This document shows, piece by piece, positions 7,505-15,653 of a stretch of DNA of 64,000 nt. Each line of letters begins with the position of its first letter. Positions within the stretch are counted from its first letter, which is position 1. The position numbers were made by a program, and so were the translations under genes. The notes under the pieces were generated by a model. It worked only from the letters and a program-made list of their open reading frames with translations, was not told the origin of the DNA and did no database searches. The stretch is from Acinetobacter sp. ANC 4169 (GTDB taxonomy: Bacteria > Pseudomonadota > Gammaproteobacteria > Pseudomonadales > Moraxellaceae), in NCBI RefSeq assembly GCF_002135355.1, contig NZ_NEGE01000011.1, forward strand, positions 62,001 to 126,000. Direction: 5' to 3'.

Positions 7505-8860
7505 TTAACGAGTTACAGCACTTACACTGGCTGAAATTTTATTATTTATATCACTGACATAAACAAAAACGGTTTGGTTTGGATTTGCTTCAACATTAAT
7601 TGTTGGGCTGGAGGACTGTTGTCCCATAATTTGCAGATTATGTTTTCCTGGACTCACCTCAAAACGTGCCACCTGTGTATTACTTGGCAGTGTCGACCAT
7701 GCTCTTAAATCGGCACGTTCAGTGGCAACATTCATTAAGTTTCCAGCCAGCTGCCCTAAAGATCCCAATTGCTGGCCCAATTGTTGTTGCATTACATATT
7801 TTGTCGTTGCCCGTACAATCTGACTGGTAACAGTACTGATGGTTTGTTCTTTCAAGTTTTTTACTGCCAGAGCACCAATATCACTGACCAGAGCACTTTG
7901 CTGCACTTGTCGATCACCCAGCTTAATTTTTAAGCTTTGCGGAGGCACATAAGTACTCGGCTCATAGGTGGCAAATGCAATATTAACCAGTCCATTTGGC
8001 ATGGGAAAAGCAAGTTTATTTTCGATCTTTTTCGGTACCGTGCCCTGTTCAATAAACACAATGACAGGTACTGATTTCGCATTGTTACTTGAGACTTTAT
8101 CAACACGGGTCACATCTTTGGCAACGTTTGAATCACCTTGCAATTCATAAGCTTTTTTAAAGTCTACCAAGGCATTGTTATAATCGCCTGTGGCTTCCCA
8201 CAAATTAGCGGCCATGTAAAAAGCATAACCATTTTGATAGGTATTTTTAATTCGGCCTGCAATTGGATCCAAACCAGCAAAAGCTTCATCTAAAGTTGAA
8301 TAATCAATTTGTTTATTGATATTCTGTTTTTCTTTTTTCTGAGCAAACTCTTTCTCGTGCGCCAGTTCAATTTCTCGCTGAATTTGCTGTGCAACACGCA
8401 TTTCCACCCCTGCGGCTTCACTATCATTCAGCGCAATATAATTTTTTGCTTGAGAAATATGTGCTAAAACCTGCTCATAAGGAGGAACCAAATAAGGTAC
8501 TACAGACTCATTACTGACCATCGAAAGGGCTTTGAATCCCATACGGGTTACACTAATTTTACTTCTGTTGTTTTGCTGATCGATCAATTCAAATGCCTTT
8601 TTATAAATATCCAGGCTTTCTTGATACTGTTGATTGACCTGTAAAATTCGTGCCTGCTCTAAATAATATAAAACCGCATCTTTAGAATTTTTCTTGCTGT
8701 CAAACTTCGCCGCTACGGATGAATTAAGTTCCGCATTTAAAGAACTTCTAAAAAGAGATCCATCTTCTTCATAAGTTCCAAATACCGCTGCATGTGTTTC
8801 TAAAGCGAACAATGAAGTAAGACATAAAGTAATAACTTTCTTGTTTATTTGAATCGACAT
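7505..8860 (-). CDS. COG3014-family exported TPR protein
   Basis: First gene of the four-gene envelope operon. The ATG at 8860 (451 residues) is preferred to a TTG at 8872. The N-terminus is a type I signal peptide probably cleaved after THA near residue 24. Helical repeats of TPR type can be seen around residues 55-110 (AVLYYLEQARILQVNQQYQESLDIYKKA region) and 210-240 (YQNGYAFYMAANLWEATGDYNNA region). The C-terminal part has a beta-rich domain ending in a PGKHNLQI segment and NPNQTVFVYV, resembling lipoprotein-associated immunoglobulin-like folds. I recognise it as the hypothetical family that often precedes ycfL/lpoB-type genes in gammaproteobacteria, but no function is known to me. Confidence 0.75.
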   Translation of the reverse strand: MSIQINKKVITLCLTSLFALETHAAVFGTYEEDGSLFRSSLNAELNSSVAAKFDSKKNSKDAVLYYLEQARILQVNQQYQESLDIYKKAFELIDQQNNRSKISVTRMGFKALSMVSNESVVPYLVPPYEQVLAHISQAKNYIALNDSEAAGVEMRVAQQIQREIELAHEKEFAQKKEKQNINKQIDYSTLDEAFAGLDPIAGRIKNTYQNGYAFYMAANLWEATGDYNNALVDFKKAYELQGDSNVAKDVTRVDKVSSNNAKSVPVIVFIEQGTVPKKIENKLAFPMPNGLVNIAFATYEPSTYVPPQSLKIKLGDRQVQQSALVSDIGALAVKNLKEQTISTVTSQIVRATTKYVMQQQLGQQLGSLGQLAGNLMNVATERADLRAWSTLPSNTQVARFEVSPGKHNLQIMGQQSSSPTINVEANPNQTVFVYVSDINNKISASVSAVTR

Positions 8861-9245
8861 AATAATATTCAACTTACTTTTTTATTACACACATAATACA
8901 AATCAAAACAATTTGGATCAAATCAATATTTTTCTATAAAACATATAATTATTTTGACTAAATTAAGATATTTTAAATATTGGCCACAAAAATTGTAAAA
9001 ATGAATAACAAATCAATATTTTATTAAGTTTTGTTAAATCAAAATCGATATTTCAATGTTATTTTTATCTCAAAATAAGATTTTAAGCGCGAAAAAAACA
9101 TAAATTTATATATTCAACCTATAATTCCTTATAGAAATTTATAAGGTCAATGTTATAGTCAAGAAAGCTCTACATATAGAGTGACCGCTACACCAAATTT
9201 AAAAATATTTTTCAAATGATGGACTAAAGGCTCGGAGACGCTTAG
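8861..9245. other. AT-rich divergent control region
   Basis: Gene-free region between the leftward envelope operon and rightward yqgE. Very AT-rich. It contains AAATCAATATTT twice (8920-8931 and 9010-9021) and a one-mismatch copy (9042-9053); the 9010 copy continues TTA and so fits the IHF consensus WATCAANNNNTTR. An inverted repeat CCTTATA...TATAAGG lies at about 9127-9146, shortly before yqgE. Both promoters must be here, but I cannot place their -35/-10 boxes securely. Confidence 0.55.
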
Positions 9246-9800
9246 GTGACTAAACAATATCTGACACATCGCTGTCTCATTGCACCTCCTGATTTAGCCG
9301 ATGATTTTTTTGCCAATACGGTGATTTATTTGGCACGCCATGATGAAGACGGCGCTCAAGGCATTATCATTAACCGCCCTTCAGGTCTTTCAATCAAAGA
9401 ATTGTTGAATGACCTGGAAATTGAAGCAGATAATGTCAATCCCCATGCAGTTTTGCAAGGTGGACCGCTGCGCCCTGAAGCCGGTTTTGTGCTGCATACC
9501 GGTCAGCCAACTTGGCATTCATCCATTGCGGTGGGTGAAAATGTTTGTATCACCACTTCTAAAGATATTCTGGATGCGATTGCGCATAATGAAGGTGTAG
9601 GACGCTACCAGATTGCCTTGGGTTATGCCAGCTGGGGTAAAAATCAACTGGAAGCAGAATTGGCACGTGGTGACTGGCTCATCTGTGATTCAGATATGGA
9701 TTTAATTTTTAATTTACCTTATGACGACCGCTGGGATGCTGCCTATAAAAAGATGGGTGTCGACCGAACCTGGTTGTCATCAGAGATTGGACATGCCTGA
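9246..9800 (+). CDS. yqgE: YqgE/AlgH family protein
   Basis: Conserved cytoplasmic protein of 184 residues with no established biochemical function; relatives are annotated as AlgH-like transcriptional regulators on old evidence. The GTG start has GGAG 8 bases upstream. Family features include the N-terminal [37 protein letters not shown], the [13 protein letters not shown] centre, and [20 protein letters not shown]. It overlaps ruvX by 8 bases, the common yqgE-yqgF pairing, and the two are almost certainly co-translated. Confidence 0.92.
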   Translation: MTKQYLTHRCLIAPPDLADDFFANTVIYLARHDEDGAQGIIINRPSGLSIKELLNDLEIEADNVNPHAVLQGGPLRPEAGFVLHTGQPTWHSSIAVGENVCITTSKDILDAIAHNEGVGRYQIALGYASWGKNQLEAELARGDWLICDSDMDLIFNLPYDDRWDAAYKKMGVDRTWLSSEIGHA

Positions 9801-10236
9801 TTTAACACAACCGCACATGATTATGGCATTTGATTTTGGTACCCAAAAAATGGGCATGGCAGTGGGTCAATCCATGCTTGAAAGTGCCAATCCGCTTGCC
9901 CTGTTTCCCATGAAAGATGGCATTCCGAATTGGGATACTTTGCTGAAAATTGTCAAACAATATCAACCCACCTTATTTCTCGTCGGTTTACCGCTAAATA
10001 TGGATGATAGCGAATCGGAACTTTCAACACGTTCGCGTAAATTTGCCCGTCGCTTGCGTCATCAAACCAATATTGAAACCTTGATGGTGGATGAACGCCT
10101 CACCACCCGTGAAGCACGCGATGAACTGGATCATTACCAAGCTCAAGGTCGCGCCAAAAAACTGGCTGCAGACAGTATTGCAGCAGCGCTGTTTATAGAA
10201 AGCTGGTATCGAAATCCTGAAGGTGTCGCACCGTAA
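9793..10236 (+). CDS. ruvX: RuvX/YqgF Holliday-junction resolvase-like nuclease
   Basis: RNase H-fold protein implicated in processing the 5' end of pre-16S rRNA in E. coli, with Holliday-junction resolution proposed for other members. The ATG at 9793 overlaps the end of yqgE; 147 residues, close to family length. Motifs are [13 protein letters not shown] (first metal-binding Asp) at 13-25, [12 protein letters not shown] in the middle, and DERLTTREA followed by [14 protein letters not shown] near the C-terminus. The gene ends 20 bases before the hairpin that belongs to repeat copy A. Confidence 0.93.
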   Translation: MPDLTQPHMIMAFDFGTQKMGMAVGQSMLESANPLALFPMKDGIPNWDTLLKIVKQYQPTLFLVGLPLNMDDSESELSTRSRKFARRLRHQTNIETLMVDERLTTREARDELDHYQAQGRAKKLAADSIAAALFIESWYRNPEGVAP

Positions 10237-10256
10237 AGATAAAAAACATCTTTTAG

Positions 10257-10294
10257 AATAATGCCAGTCCGTTCAATAATTGACTGGCATTATT
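10257..10294 (+). terminator. ruvX terminator hairpin (one end of repeat copy A)
   Basis: A 13-bp stem, AATAATGCCAGTC (10257-10269) with GACTGGCATTATT (10282-10294), but with no long T-run: the MITE-like insertion starts two bases later. The same ATGCCAGTC/GACTGGCAT stem closes repeat copy B beside phoU. Confidence 0.7.
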
Positions 10295-10566
10295 AGGGTC
10301 TGTTGACAATTCGTCTATGTTTGCGACGACGAGTATTTTTTAGAGGATACTAGGCATGAACTACAAAATTTAGTTATTCTAAATGCGTAGTTCATAACGA
10401 CGTAGCGTCAAAAAATACTCTAGTCCCCAAGGGTTGTGGCTAAAATTATCTCAAACTGCGTCATGAAATTTAAAAATGGAACCATCATTCTTTGCATTTC
10501 ATTCCTTGTTTGCTCAATTTTAGCCTACAACGCAAGCCATTTATGAAATGTCAACAGACCCTATTA
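10291..10566. mobile_element. MITE-like insertion (266 bp) with 5-bp target duplication
   Basis: The element proper is 10296-10561. Its ends are inverted repeats, GGGTCTGTTGACAATTC on the left and, reverse-complemented, GGGTCTGTTGACATTTC on the right, one mismatch in 17. TATTA flanks both sides (10291-10295 and 10562-10566). No transposase fits inside. Internally GAGTATTTTTT (10331-10341) pairs with AAAAAATACTC (10410-10420) and ATGAACTAC (10356-10364) with GTAGTTCAT (10387-10395), so the left half can fold into a long hairpin. It splits repeat copy A next to its terminal hairpin. The parent insertion sequence is not identified. Confidence 0.8.
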
Positions 10567-10802
10567 TAAATTCAGCATTTTGTTTGATACACGGAAACGT
10601 CATCCGCAATTGTTTGAGGCATGAGGTGCATTGCACCGCAAGATTAAAAAGTGGTTGTTTCTGCGATACATTCTTTAGTTGATGGTAATGGACGAGTTTT
10701 GCGGATGACAAATGGTTTTGGTTACTTTTGCCAAAACAAAAGTAACATACGAGCTCCAAAAATTTGATTTAAGGAAGTAAGACTCTGTCATGAACCAGTT
10801 AG

Positions 10803-10830
10803 AAAATTAAGGAGTTGTTATCAACTCCTT
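10803..10830 (-). terminator. Terminator of the AaeA-like efflux operon
   Basis: On the minus strand AAGGAGTTG-loop-CAACTCCTT (10809-10830, four-base loop, perfect 9-bp stem) is followed by AATTTTCT. It lies about 50 bases after the stop of the efflux operon's last gene and within repeat copy A. Confidence 0.8.
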
Positions 10831-10881
10831 AGATCAGCATTAATCTCTCGTATGCTTTTTTTGAAATGAACAAGGCTAAAT

Positions 10882-11892
10882 TTATGGCTGATCTTTTTTC
10901 TCAATATGCACTGTTGCAGTACGTCCTGCCACAAAGGCCAACTGGTTCTTCGGCAATTCATCAATCATGATTTTCACCGGAACACGCTGTGCCAGACGCA
11001 CCCAGCTAAAGGTTGGATTTACATTGGCAAGTAATCCTGTAGTCGTGGTACGTTCACGGTCCTCAATCCCGGAAGCAATGCCCTGAACATGACCTTTTAG
11101 TTTTTGCGAATCGCCCATCAACTGGATGGTTGCCGGAGCACCGACATAAATTTTATCCAGTTTGGTTTCTTCAAAATAGCCCACTACATAGAGTTGCTGA
11201 CGGTTTAACAGTGCAGCCACCGCCTGCCCCACTTTGACATAATTACCTTCCTGCAATTCAAAGTTAGACAAGGTGCCGTCCGCCGGTGCCACGACTTCGG
11301 AACGGTTTAAGTTCAGTTCGGACAGGTGCAGATTACTGGTCGCGACTTCAATCAAGGCTTTTTGCTGCACAATATTGGCTTTGGCCTGTTCAATCGCGGC
11401 AAGTATTTGCTCATGTTCGGCATGTGACTGATCACGCGTTGCAAAGATCTGATCCTGTTCTTGTTTTGAAATCGCACCGTCCATTAAATTGGCATAGCGA
11501 CTGGCATTTTTATCCGCCAGATTGCTATTGGCTTGGGACTTCACCACATTGGCTTTGGCCTGTGCCAATTCTGCTTCGGCAGCCGCCAAACCGGCTTTAG
11601 CTTTAGACAAGTCTGATCGGGCTTGCTCGACATCCAGAGCTTGACGGGCAACATCAATTTTAAACAGCACCTGACCTTTTTTGACCGTCTGGTTATCCTG
11701 CACCAACACTTTCGTGACCAAACCGGAAACATCTGAAGAGACTTGAATCACATCGCCACGTACCCGTCCATCACGGGTCCAGGGTTCAGAATTGTAATAA
11801 TCCCAAATATGTTTTACTGCCAAAATTGCAACGACAGCGACCACAGCAAAGAGCAGCGGTCGGACGACTTTACGCAAGTCTAAAGATGTCAT
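10882..11892 (-). CDS. aaeA: HlyD/EmrA-family periplasmic adaptor (AaeA-like)
   Basis: Membrane-fusion subunit of an efflux system, anchored in the inner membrane and reaching into the periplasm. One transmembrane helix at about residues 13-30 is followed by the characteristic YYNSEPWTRDGRVRGDV segment, a biotinyl-lipoyl-like half-motif (VSGLVTKVLVQDNQTVKKGQVLFKID), a long alanine/glutamine-rich coiled-coil hairpin (about 85-195), the second lipoyl half (VVAPADGTLSNFELQEGNYV) and a C-terminal beta-barrel. 336 residues. It follows the DUF1656 gene by 32 bases. The set matches E. coli aaeXAB (p-hydroxybenzoic acid efflux) but in the order B-X-A. Substrate is inferred by analogy only. Confidence 0.87.
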   Translation of the reverse strand: MTSLDLRKVVRPLLFAVVAVVAILAVKHIWDYYNSEPWTRDGRVRGDVIQVSSDVSGLVTKVLVQDNQTVKKGQVLFKIDVARQALDVEQARSDLSKAKAGLAAAEAELAQAKANVVKSQANSNLADKNASRYANLMDGAISKQEQDQIFATRDQSHAEHEQILAAIEQAKANIVQQKALIEVATSNLHLSELNLNRSEVVAPADGTLSNFELQEGNYVKVGQAVAALLNRQQLYVVGYFEETKLDKIYVGAPATIQLMGDSQKLKGHVQGIASGIEDRERTTTTGLLANVNPTFSWVRLAQRVPVKIMIDELPKNQLAFVAGRTATVHIEKKDQP

Positions 11893-11924
11893 GGAAAAAC
11901 CTCATTCATTTCAAAAGATATTGC

Positions 11925-12131
11925 TTAGCCCAAGCAGACAATAAAACCCCAATGCACCAGCCACAGCAGCACCAGATAAACACAGAAATAAAAAATATTC
12001 GGCAGCGGAATCCAGCCCTGCTCCACAAAACGGTCGAGCATGCGCATCAATACACGCAGTAAAACGTAGGCCAGCACTGCCTGAATTAGCAGAATCGGGA
12101 CATAAACCCCATAGACATTTAACTCACCCAT
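11925..12131 (-). CDS. aaeX: DUF1656 small membrane protein (AaeX-like)
   Basis: 68-residue inner-membrane protein with two hydrophobic segments, about 9-29 and 44-66. Start GELNVYGVYVPILL is typical of the DUF1656/AaeX family, which nearly always accompanies FUSC-type transporters and an HlyD-type adaptor. Its start overlaps the end of the FUSC gene by 8 bases, indicating translational coupling. Specific function is unknown. Confidence 0.85.
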   Translation of the reverse strand: MGELNVYGVYVPILLIQAVLAYVLLRVLMRMLDRFVEQGWIPLPNIFYFCVYLVLLWLVHWGFIVCLG

Positions 12132-14220
12132 GGGCTACTTCTCCAATTGCTGTGTATTCATTGGACTGTGCCGTTTCATGACACAAGCTGCTGCGAATAT
12201 TGTTTAAGGACATCTGAATCCGCTGGGAAATTTCAGTATGATCCAGTTGCTGTGCCTCTTTTTTTAATGTGCCAATTTTTAAAATGACCTGCTGATGAAG
12301 CTCTGGAAGCAACTGGTTTTGTGCATTTTCTTTGGCACGGAAATAGTCATCCAGACGTTGTTGCAGATCTTCCAGATTGGCCACAATGGCTTGATCCGAA
12401 TCAAGTCGGTGCATCAACTCTTGCAGACGGGTCAGATCAATCACTGCACTGGTTTCCACCAGCGCCAAATTAATCTGGGTCTTTAATTTTTCTGACTGAA
12501 CCATCTTGGTATTCAATACCCCAATCCGGTCTAGCATACTGCGCAGATGAATCCGGAACTGCACACCGTAAGGAATATATAAAGCCTGACGAATTGCCTT
12601 GTAATGCAGTGATAAAATCCGCTGTACCGTGATTTCAGGGGACATCGCCCGAACCAGATGAATGATATAAATTGAAATGATCGGTCCCAGCACAGAACCA
12701 ATGGTGGCATCAAAGAAAAACACCTGATCCAGCGTATAACGGTTCTGCAAGTTCAAGCCCATGATGGTTCCCATCAATGCGGGCAAGGCAATTCCAGTCA
12801 GTGGTGGATGCGGAAACATCATCAGGCAATAAATCACAAAAGGTGCCAGTACCAGTGCCAATTCCCAAAATGAGCTGACATGCGGAAAAATGCCGTAAGC
12901 ATAAATAAACACCATCAGCCCTGCATAAATATTGCCGCGCACAAACATCTTCAATGCCGGTACTGGATTATCCATAGCCGTCAAAATACAGGCACTGATG
13001 GCCGCCATTTCAGCCATCATAAATCCGGCTTTCCAGCCACTTAAAATCCAAAATCCTGTAGCAATGATCACGACCATAAAAGCGGAAATCCCGCCCCGTA
13101 CCGCAACCCCATGGTCACGGTGTAAATTAGGATAGGTCGTAGTCAGTGGCGTTACGCTTTCAGGTAGTGAAGCATCGCCTTGTTGAATGCGTTGCCAAAT
13201 CAGTTTGATGGCACGGATATTTTGAATGAAATGACGAATATCCATTTTCAGGCTGGCCAAAATCACCTGCTGTTCAGCAGGTGCAGCAGCCATCAAGTCG
13301 GTAAAATCTTGCTCAAAATTGTCAGGTAACAGATTTAAAGTCTGTTCCTGAATGTCTTGATCATCTTTTAAAAATGCCGCGCTATGATCATGTATGGCTT
13401 GAAGTTGAGCACGATATTGACTGTCGATTTGATCCAATTGCTTGATCCGTTCCGCCATTGCCACCAGATTTGCCACCAGCATGCTCAGTTGATGCAACAT
13501 TTCCTGTAACGGCTTGGTCATGCCCTGCAAGGTGGATTTTTCATAAGCCAAATGCACCGCCATGACATGAATTTCGGCAATATCACGGGCAATCTGACTG
13601 AGTGCGCTACTGTAATTTTCCAGTTTGGATGGGTTCAGCAAAATCTGGTCAAACAAGTCTTTGGTGTCTTTAAACGTTTTAGACACCTTTGAGGCCACGG
13701 CTGGTCCAATATGCAGCGGAAAAATTGTCGTGGTCACGATGGCACTACAGACCACCCCGACCATAATCTCTAAAAAGCGCCCCACGGCCATATCAAACAT
13801 CGAGGTTGTGTCGATGTTATAAATAATGTTGTAGCTGATAATTACGGTGGTATAGCCCGCAAGCATAAATACATAGCTACGCGGAGTTCGATCGAGCATC
13901 GAGATATATAAGCAGCCACCTACCCAAGCGGCCAAAAACAAAGTAAACAGCCACGGCGTGTTGATGAGTAGCGGAGTCACCACCACCGAAACCACAGCCC
14001 CCAATAAAGTACCCAGTGCACGATATAAACTTTTCGAAGAAGTCATCCCGGAAAAAGGATTGGCGATGACAAAGACTGTCCCAATCGCCCAAATGGGATA
14101 AGCCAAGTTCAGTGCAAAAGCCACATACAGCGCAAGCATGCCTGCCAGAAACGTTTTAATCGCAAAAATCCAGTCCATCTTGCTGGGACGAAATGCGAGT
14201 ATTTGTTTGGTAAGCAACAT
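12124..14220 (-). CDS. aaeB: FUSC-family efflux transporter (AaeB-like)
   Basis: Large inner-membrane transporter of the fusaric acid resistance/AaeB family, 698 residues. Two blocks of about five to six membrane helices (roughly residues 18-160 and 375-515) alternate with two long helical soluble domains (about 170-350 and 530-690), the arrangement of the family. The stretch GTVFVIANPFSGMTSSKSLYRALGTLLGAV is a recognisable N-terminal FUSC signature. First gene of the leftward operon, divergent from an IclR regulator. The family exports aromatic acids in E. coli; other substrates are known in relatives, so the compound here is open. Confidence 0.88.
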   Translation of the reverse strand: MLLTKQILAFRPSKMDWIFAIKTFLAGMLALYVAFALNLAYPIWAIGTVFVIANPFSGMTSSKSLYRALGTLLGAVVSVVVTPLLINTPWLFTLFLAAWVGGCLYISMLDRTPRSYVFMLAGYTTVIISYNIIYNIDTTSMFDMAVGRFLEIMVGVVCSAIVTTTIFPLHIGPAVASKVSKTFKDTKDLFDQILLNPSKLENYSSALSQIARDIAEIHVMAVHLAYEKSTLQGMTKPLQEMLHQLSMLVANLVAMAERIKQLDQIDSQYRAQLQAIHDHSAAFLKDDQDIQEQTLNLLPDNFEQDFTDLMAAAPAEQQVILASLKMDIRHFIQNIRAIKLIWQRIQQGDASLPESVTPLTTTYPNLHRDHGVAVRGGISAFMVVIIATGFWILSGWKAGFMMAEMAAISACILTAMDNPVPALKMFVRGNIYAGLMVFIYAYGIFPHVSSFWELALVLAPFVIYCLMMFPHPPLTGIALPALMGTIMGLNLQNRYTLDQVFFFDATIGSVLGPIISIYIIHLVRAMSPEITVQRILSLHYKAIRQALYIPYGVQFRIHLRSMLDRIGVLNTKMVQSEKLKTQINLALVETSAVIDLTRLQELMHRLDSDQAIVANLEDLQQRLDDYFRAKENAQNQLLPELHQQVILKIGTLKKEAQQLDHTEISQRIQMSLNNIRSSLCHETAQSNEYTAIGEVAHG

Positions 14221-14496
14221 GGGTTGATCTCAAATTAGGGTTTATGCCTTCTTCCTAATTTTTAAATGACGACTACAAGGCACGATCTACCTGGAAGATG
14301 GATCGTGTAAAAATAGGCATGTTTCAACATGTCATCAGAGATGAGTGTCATTCAAAATGAATGGAGAAGATTCCACATCATCCTGTTGATGCGGAATAAA
14401 ACAGGAAAACAGTCAACCCAGAAAGGTTAAAAATTCATCATTAGATATTTAATTTGAGTATTTTTTCAAATAAAACACATCAAGTCAACAATAATA

Positions 14497-14515
14497 TCTT
14501 ATTATGATAATAAGA
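14497..14515. promoter_or_regulatory. Inverted repeat, candidate operator 1
   Basis: TCTTATTAT-g-ATAATAAGA: perfect 9-bp arms around one base. AT-rich, so chance cannot be excluded, but its centre is exactly 31 bp from a second odd-centred inverted repeat. Confidence 0.5.
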
Positions 14516-14529
14516 CATAAATTAATAAG

Positions 14530-14544
14530 ATCTATTAAATAGAT
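14530..14544. promoter_or_regulatory. Inverted repeat, candidate operator 2
   Basis: ATCTATT-a-AATAGAT: perfect 7-bp arms around one base, centred at 14537, three helical turns from operator 1. Both lie between the efflux operon and the IclR-family gene, where such a regulator would be expected to bind. Confidence 0.5.
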
Positions 14545-14695
14545 ATTGCCTTATTTTCTCAGCTTAAATGAAAAATATTTTTAGCTACCAACAAATCCAG
14601 CATTAGCTTAACAAAAGCCCTGCTTTGCCTATTTATTTGTTATAAAGTAATACTCATTCATTTCTTTTTTATATGCTTTGACCAAGCAGGTACTT

Positions 14696-15472
14696 ATGGC
14701 ACTTTCTAGTTTTGGTAAGATTCTCACCGTTTTAGATCTTTTTTCGGTGTCTCGTCCTATCATTAATGTCGATATCATTAGTGAGGAATTAGGACTCTCT
14801 AAACCCACAAGCTACCGTTATTTAAAAGAATTGGTTTCAGCAGAATTATTGCAGCGCTTAAGTGGTACCTCAGGTGACTACACCCTGGGTTCTAAGATTG
14901 CAGTCCTGGATTATATTTCCCGCACCACAGATCCCTTGGTGCAAATCAGTATTCCATTTATGCAGCAAATTGTAGAGCGCACTGAATTCGGCTGTCTGCT
15001 CACGCATTTAAATTACGATTCATGTATCGATATTCATCATGAACTGTATAAAGATCTGACCACGCTGATTTATGGCCGTGGTTGTCCTCGCCCGATCTAT
15101 AAAGGTTCCTCTGCCAAAGTGATTTTGGCGCATTTACCTAAACAGCGCATTTTGGATTACTACCAGCGCTTTGCCAGCGAGCTGTCTGAAGTTGGATTTG
15201 CGCATAACGAAGAAGAGTTTCTGTTGCAGATGAAGCAGATTAAAAAGCAGGGCTATTATTTCTCGAGTGGAGAAGTTGATCCAAATCTGGCCAGTCTTTC
15301 TATTCCAGTGAAATTCTCCAGCAAGGAACCGCCTTTGGCCTTGACCTTATTGGGTTCTAGAAACCGCTTTGAATTTACCAACTTCCAGAAGTTGATTGAA
15401 ATTTTACAAGACAATGCCAGTTTGATTGAAAAGAAATTTATGGCCTTGACCCATCAGGAAGACACATTTTAA
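14696..15472 (+). CDS. IclR-family transcriptional regulator
   Basis: Predicted DNA-binding repressor or activator of 258 residues from the ATG at 14696, which has CAGG 7 bases upstream; the frame is open to a TTG at 14678. An N-terminal winged helix-turn-helix (about 8-65; VDIISEELGLSKPTSYRYLKELVSAELL) is followed by an IclR-type ligand-binding domain containing YKGSSAKVILAHLP and a GEVDPNLASLSIPV segment. In this family the effector is often an aromatic or short organic acid. Position, divergent from an AaeB-like exporter, suggests local control; E. coli uses a LysR-type protein (AaeR) instead, so the pairing is different. Confidence 0.88.
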   Translation: MALSSFGKILTVLDLFSVSRPIINVDIISEELGLSKPTSYRYLKELVSAELLQRLSGTSGDYTLGSKIAVLDYISRTTDPLVQISIPFMQQIVERTEFGCLLTHLNYDSCIDIHHELYKDLTTLIYGRGCPRPIYKGSSAKVILAHLPKQRILDYYQRFASELSEVGFAHNEEEFLLQMKQIKKQGYYFSSGEVDPNLASLSIPVKFSSKEPPLALTLLGSRNRFEFTNFQKLIEILQDNASLIEKKFMALTHQEDTF

Positions 15473-15605
15473 TTTGAGGAAATGTAATTTATTTTAATGT
15501 AAAATATATTGAATTTAACAATATATTCTCATAATATGATTATTGTTCTTCAGCATTCATTATTCCATGATAACGTAATGCGATGTAAAAAGCGCTCCTC
15601 AAATT

Positions 15606-15634
15606 AAAAAGCCCATCACCGGATGGGCTTTTTT
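15606..15634. terminator. Bidirectional terminator
   Basis: AAAAAGCCCATC-ACCG-GATGGGCTTTTTT between the IclR gene and the convergent AlkB-like gene; A-run and T-run on both sides make it usable in both directions. Confidence 0.92.
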
Positions 15635-15653
15635 ATGCGTTCATTATTGACCT

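Larger units (their letters stand above)
10257..10847 (-). repeat. Dispersed intergenic repeat, copy A (interrupted)
   Basis: Read on the minus strand, this gap matches 18490-18800 along its whole length once the 266-bp insertion and its duplicated target are removed (about 320 bp left; roughly 70-75% identity by eye). Shared blocks in order are GAGATTAATGCTGATC, AGAGTCTTAC-type, GTTACTTT...AAAGTAAC, GTCATCCGCAAAACTCGTC, TATCGCAGAAACAA, GCCTCAAACA, TTGCGGATGAC and the ATGCCAGTC hairpin. Copy A also carries a hairpin terminator (10809-10830) and a GGTGCA/TGCACC hairpin not seen in B. It fills the convergent gap between ruvX and the AaeA-like gene. Nature unknown: mobile element remnant or structured RNA. 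Confidence 0.8.
14221..14695. other. Divergent promoter region, efflux operon / IclR regulator
   Basis: 475-bp AT-rich gap with no gene. The right half carries two inverted repeats (14497-14515 and 14530-14544, listed separately) that are good candidate regulator sites. The left part, near the AaeB-like gene, has a CGATCTACC...GGATCG-type inverted pair around 14282-14307. Promoter boxes cannot be assigned with confidence. Confidence 0.55.

Noticed and set aside
10541..10759. 72-codon leftward open frame in the ruvX-aaeA gap
   Set aside because: It lies across the MITE end and repeat copy A, has no family resemblance and its frame is not kept in copy B.
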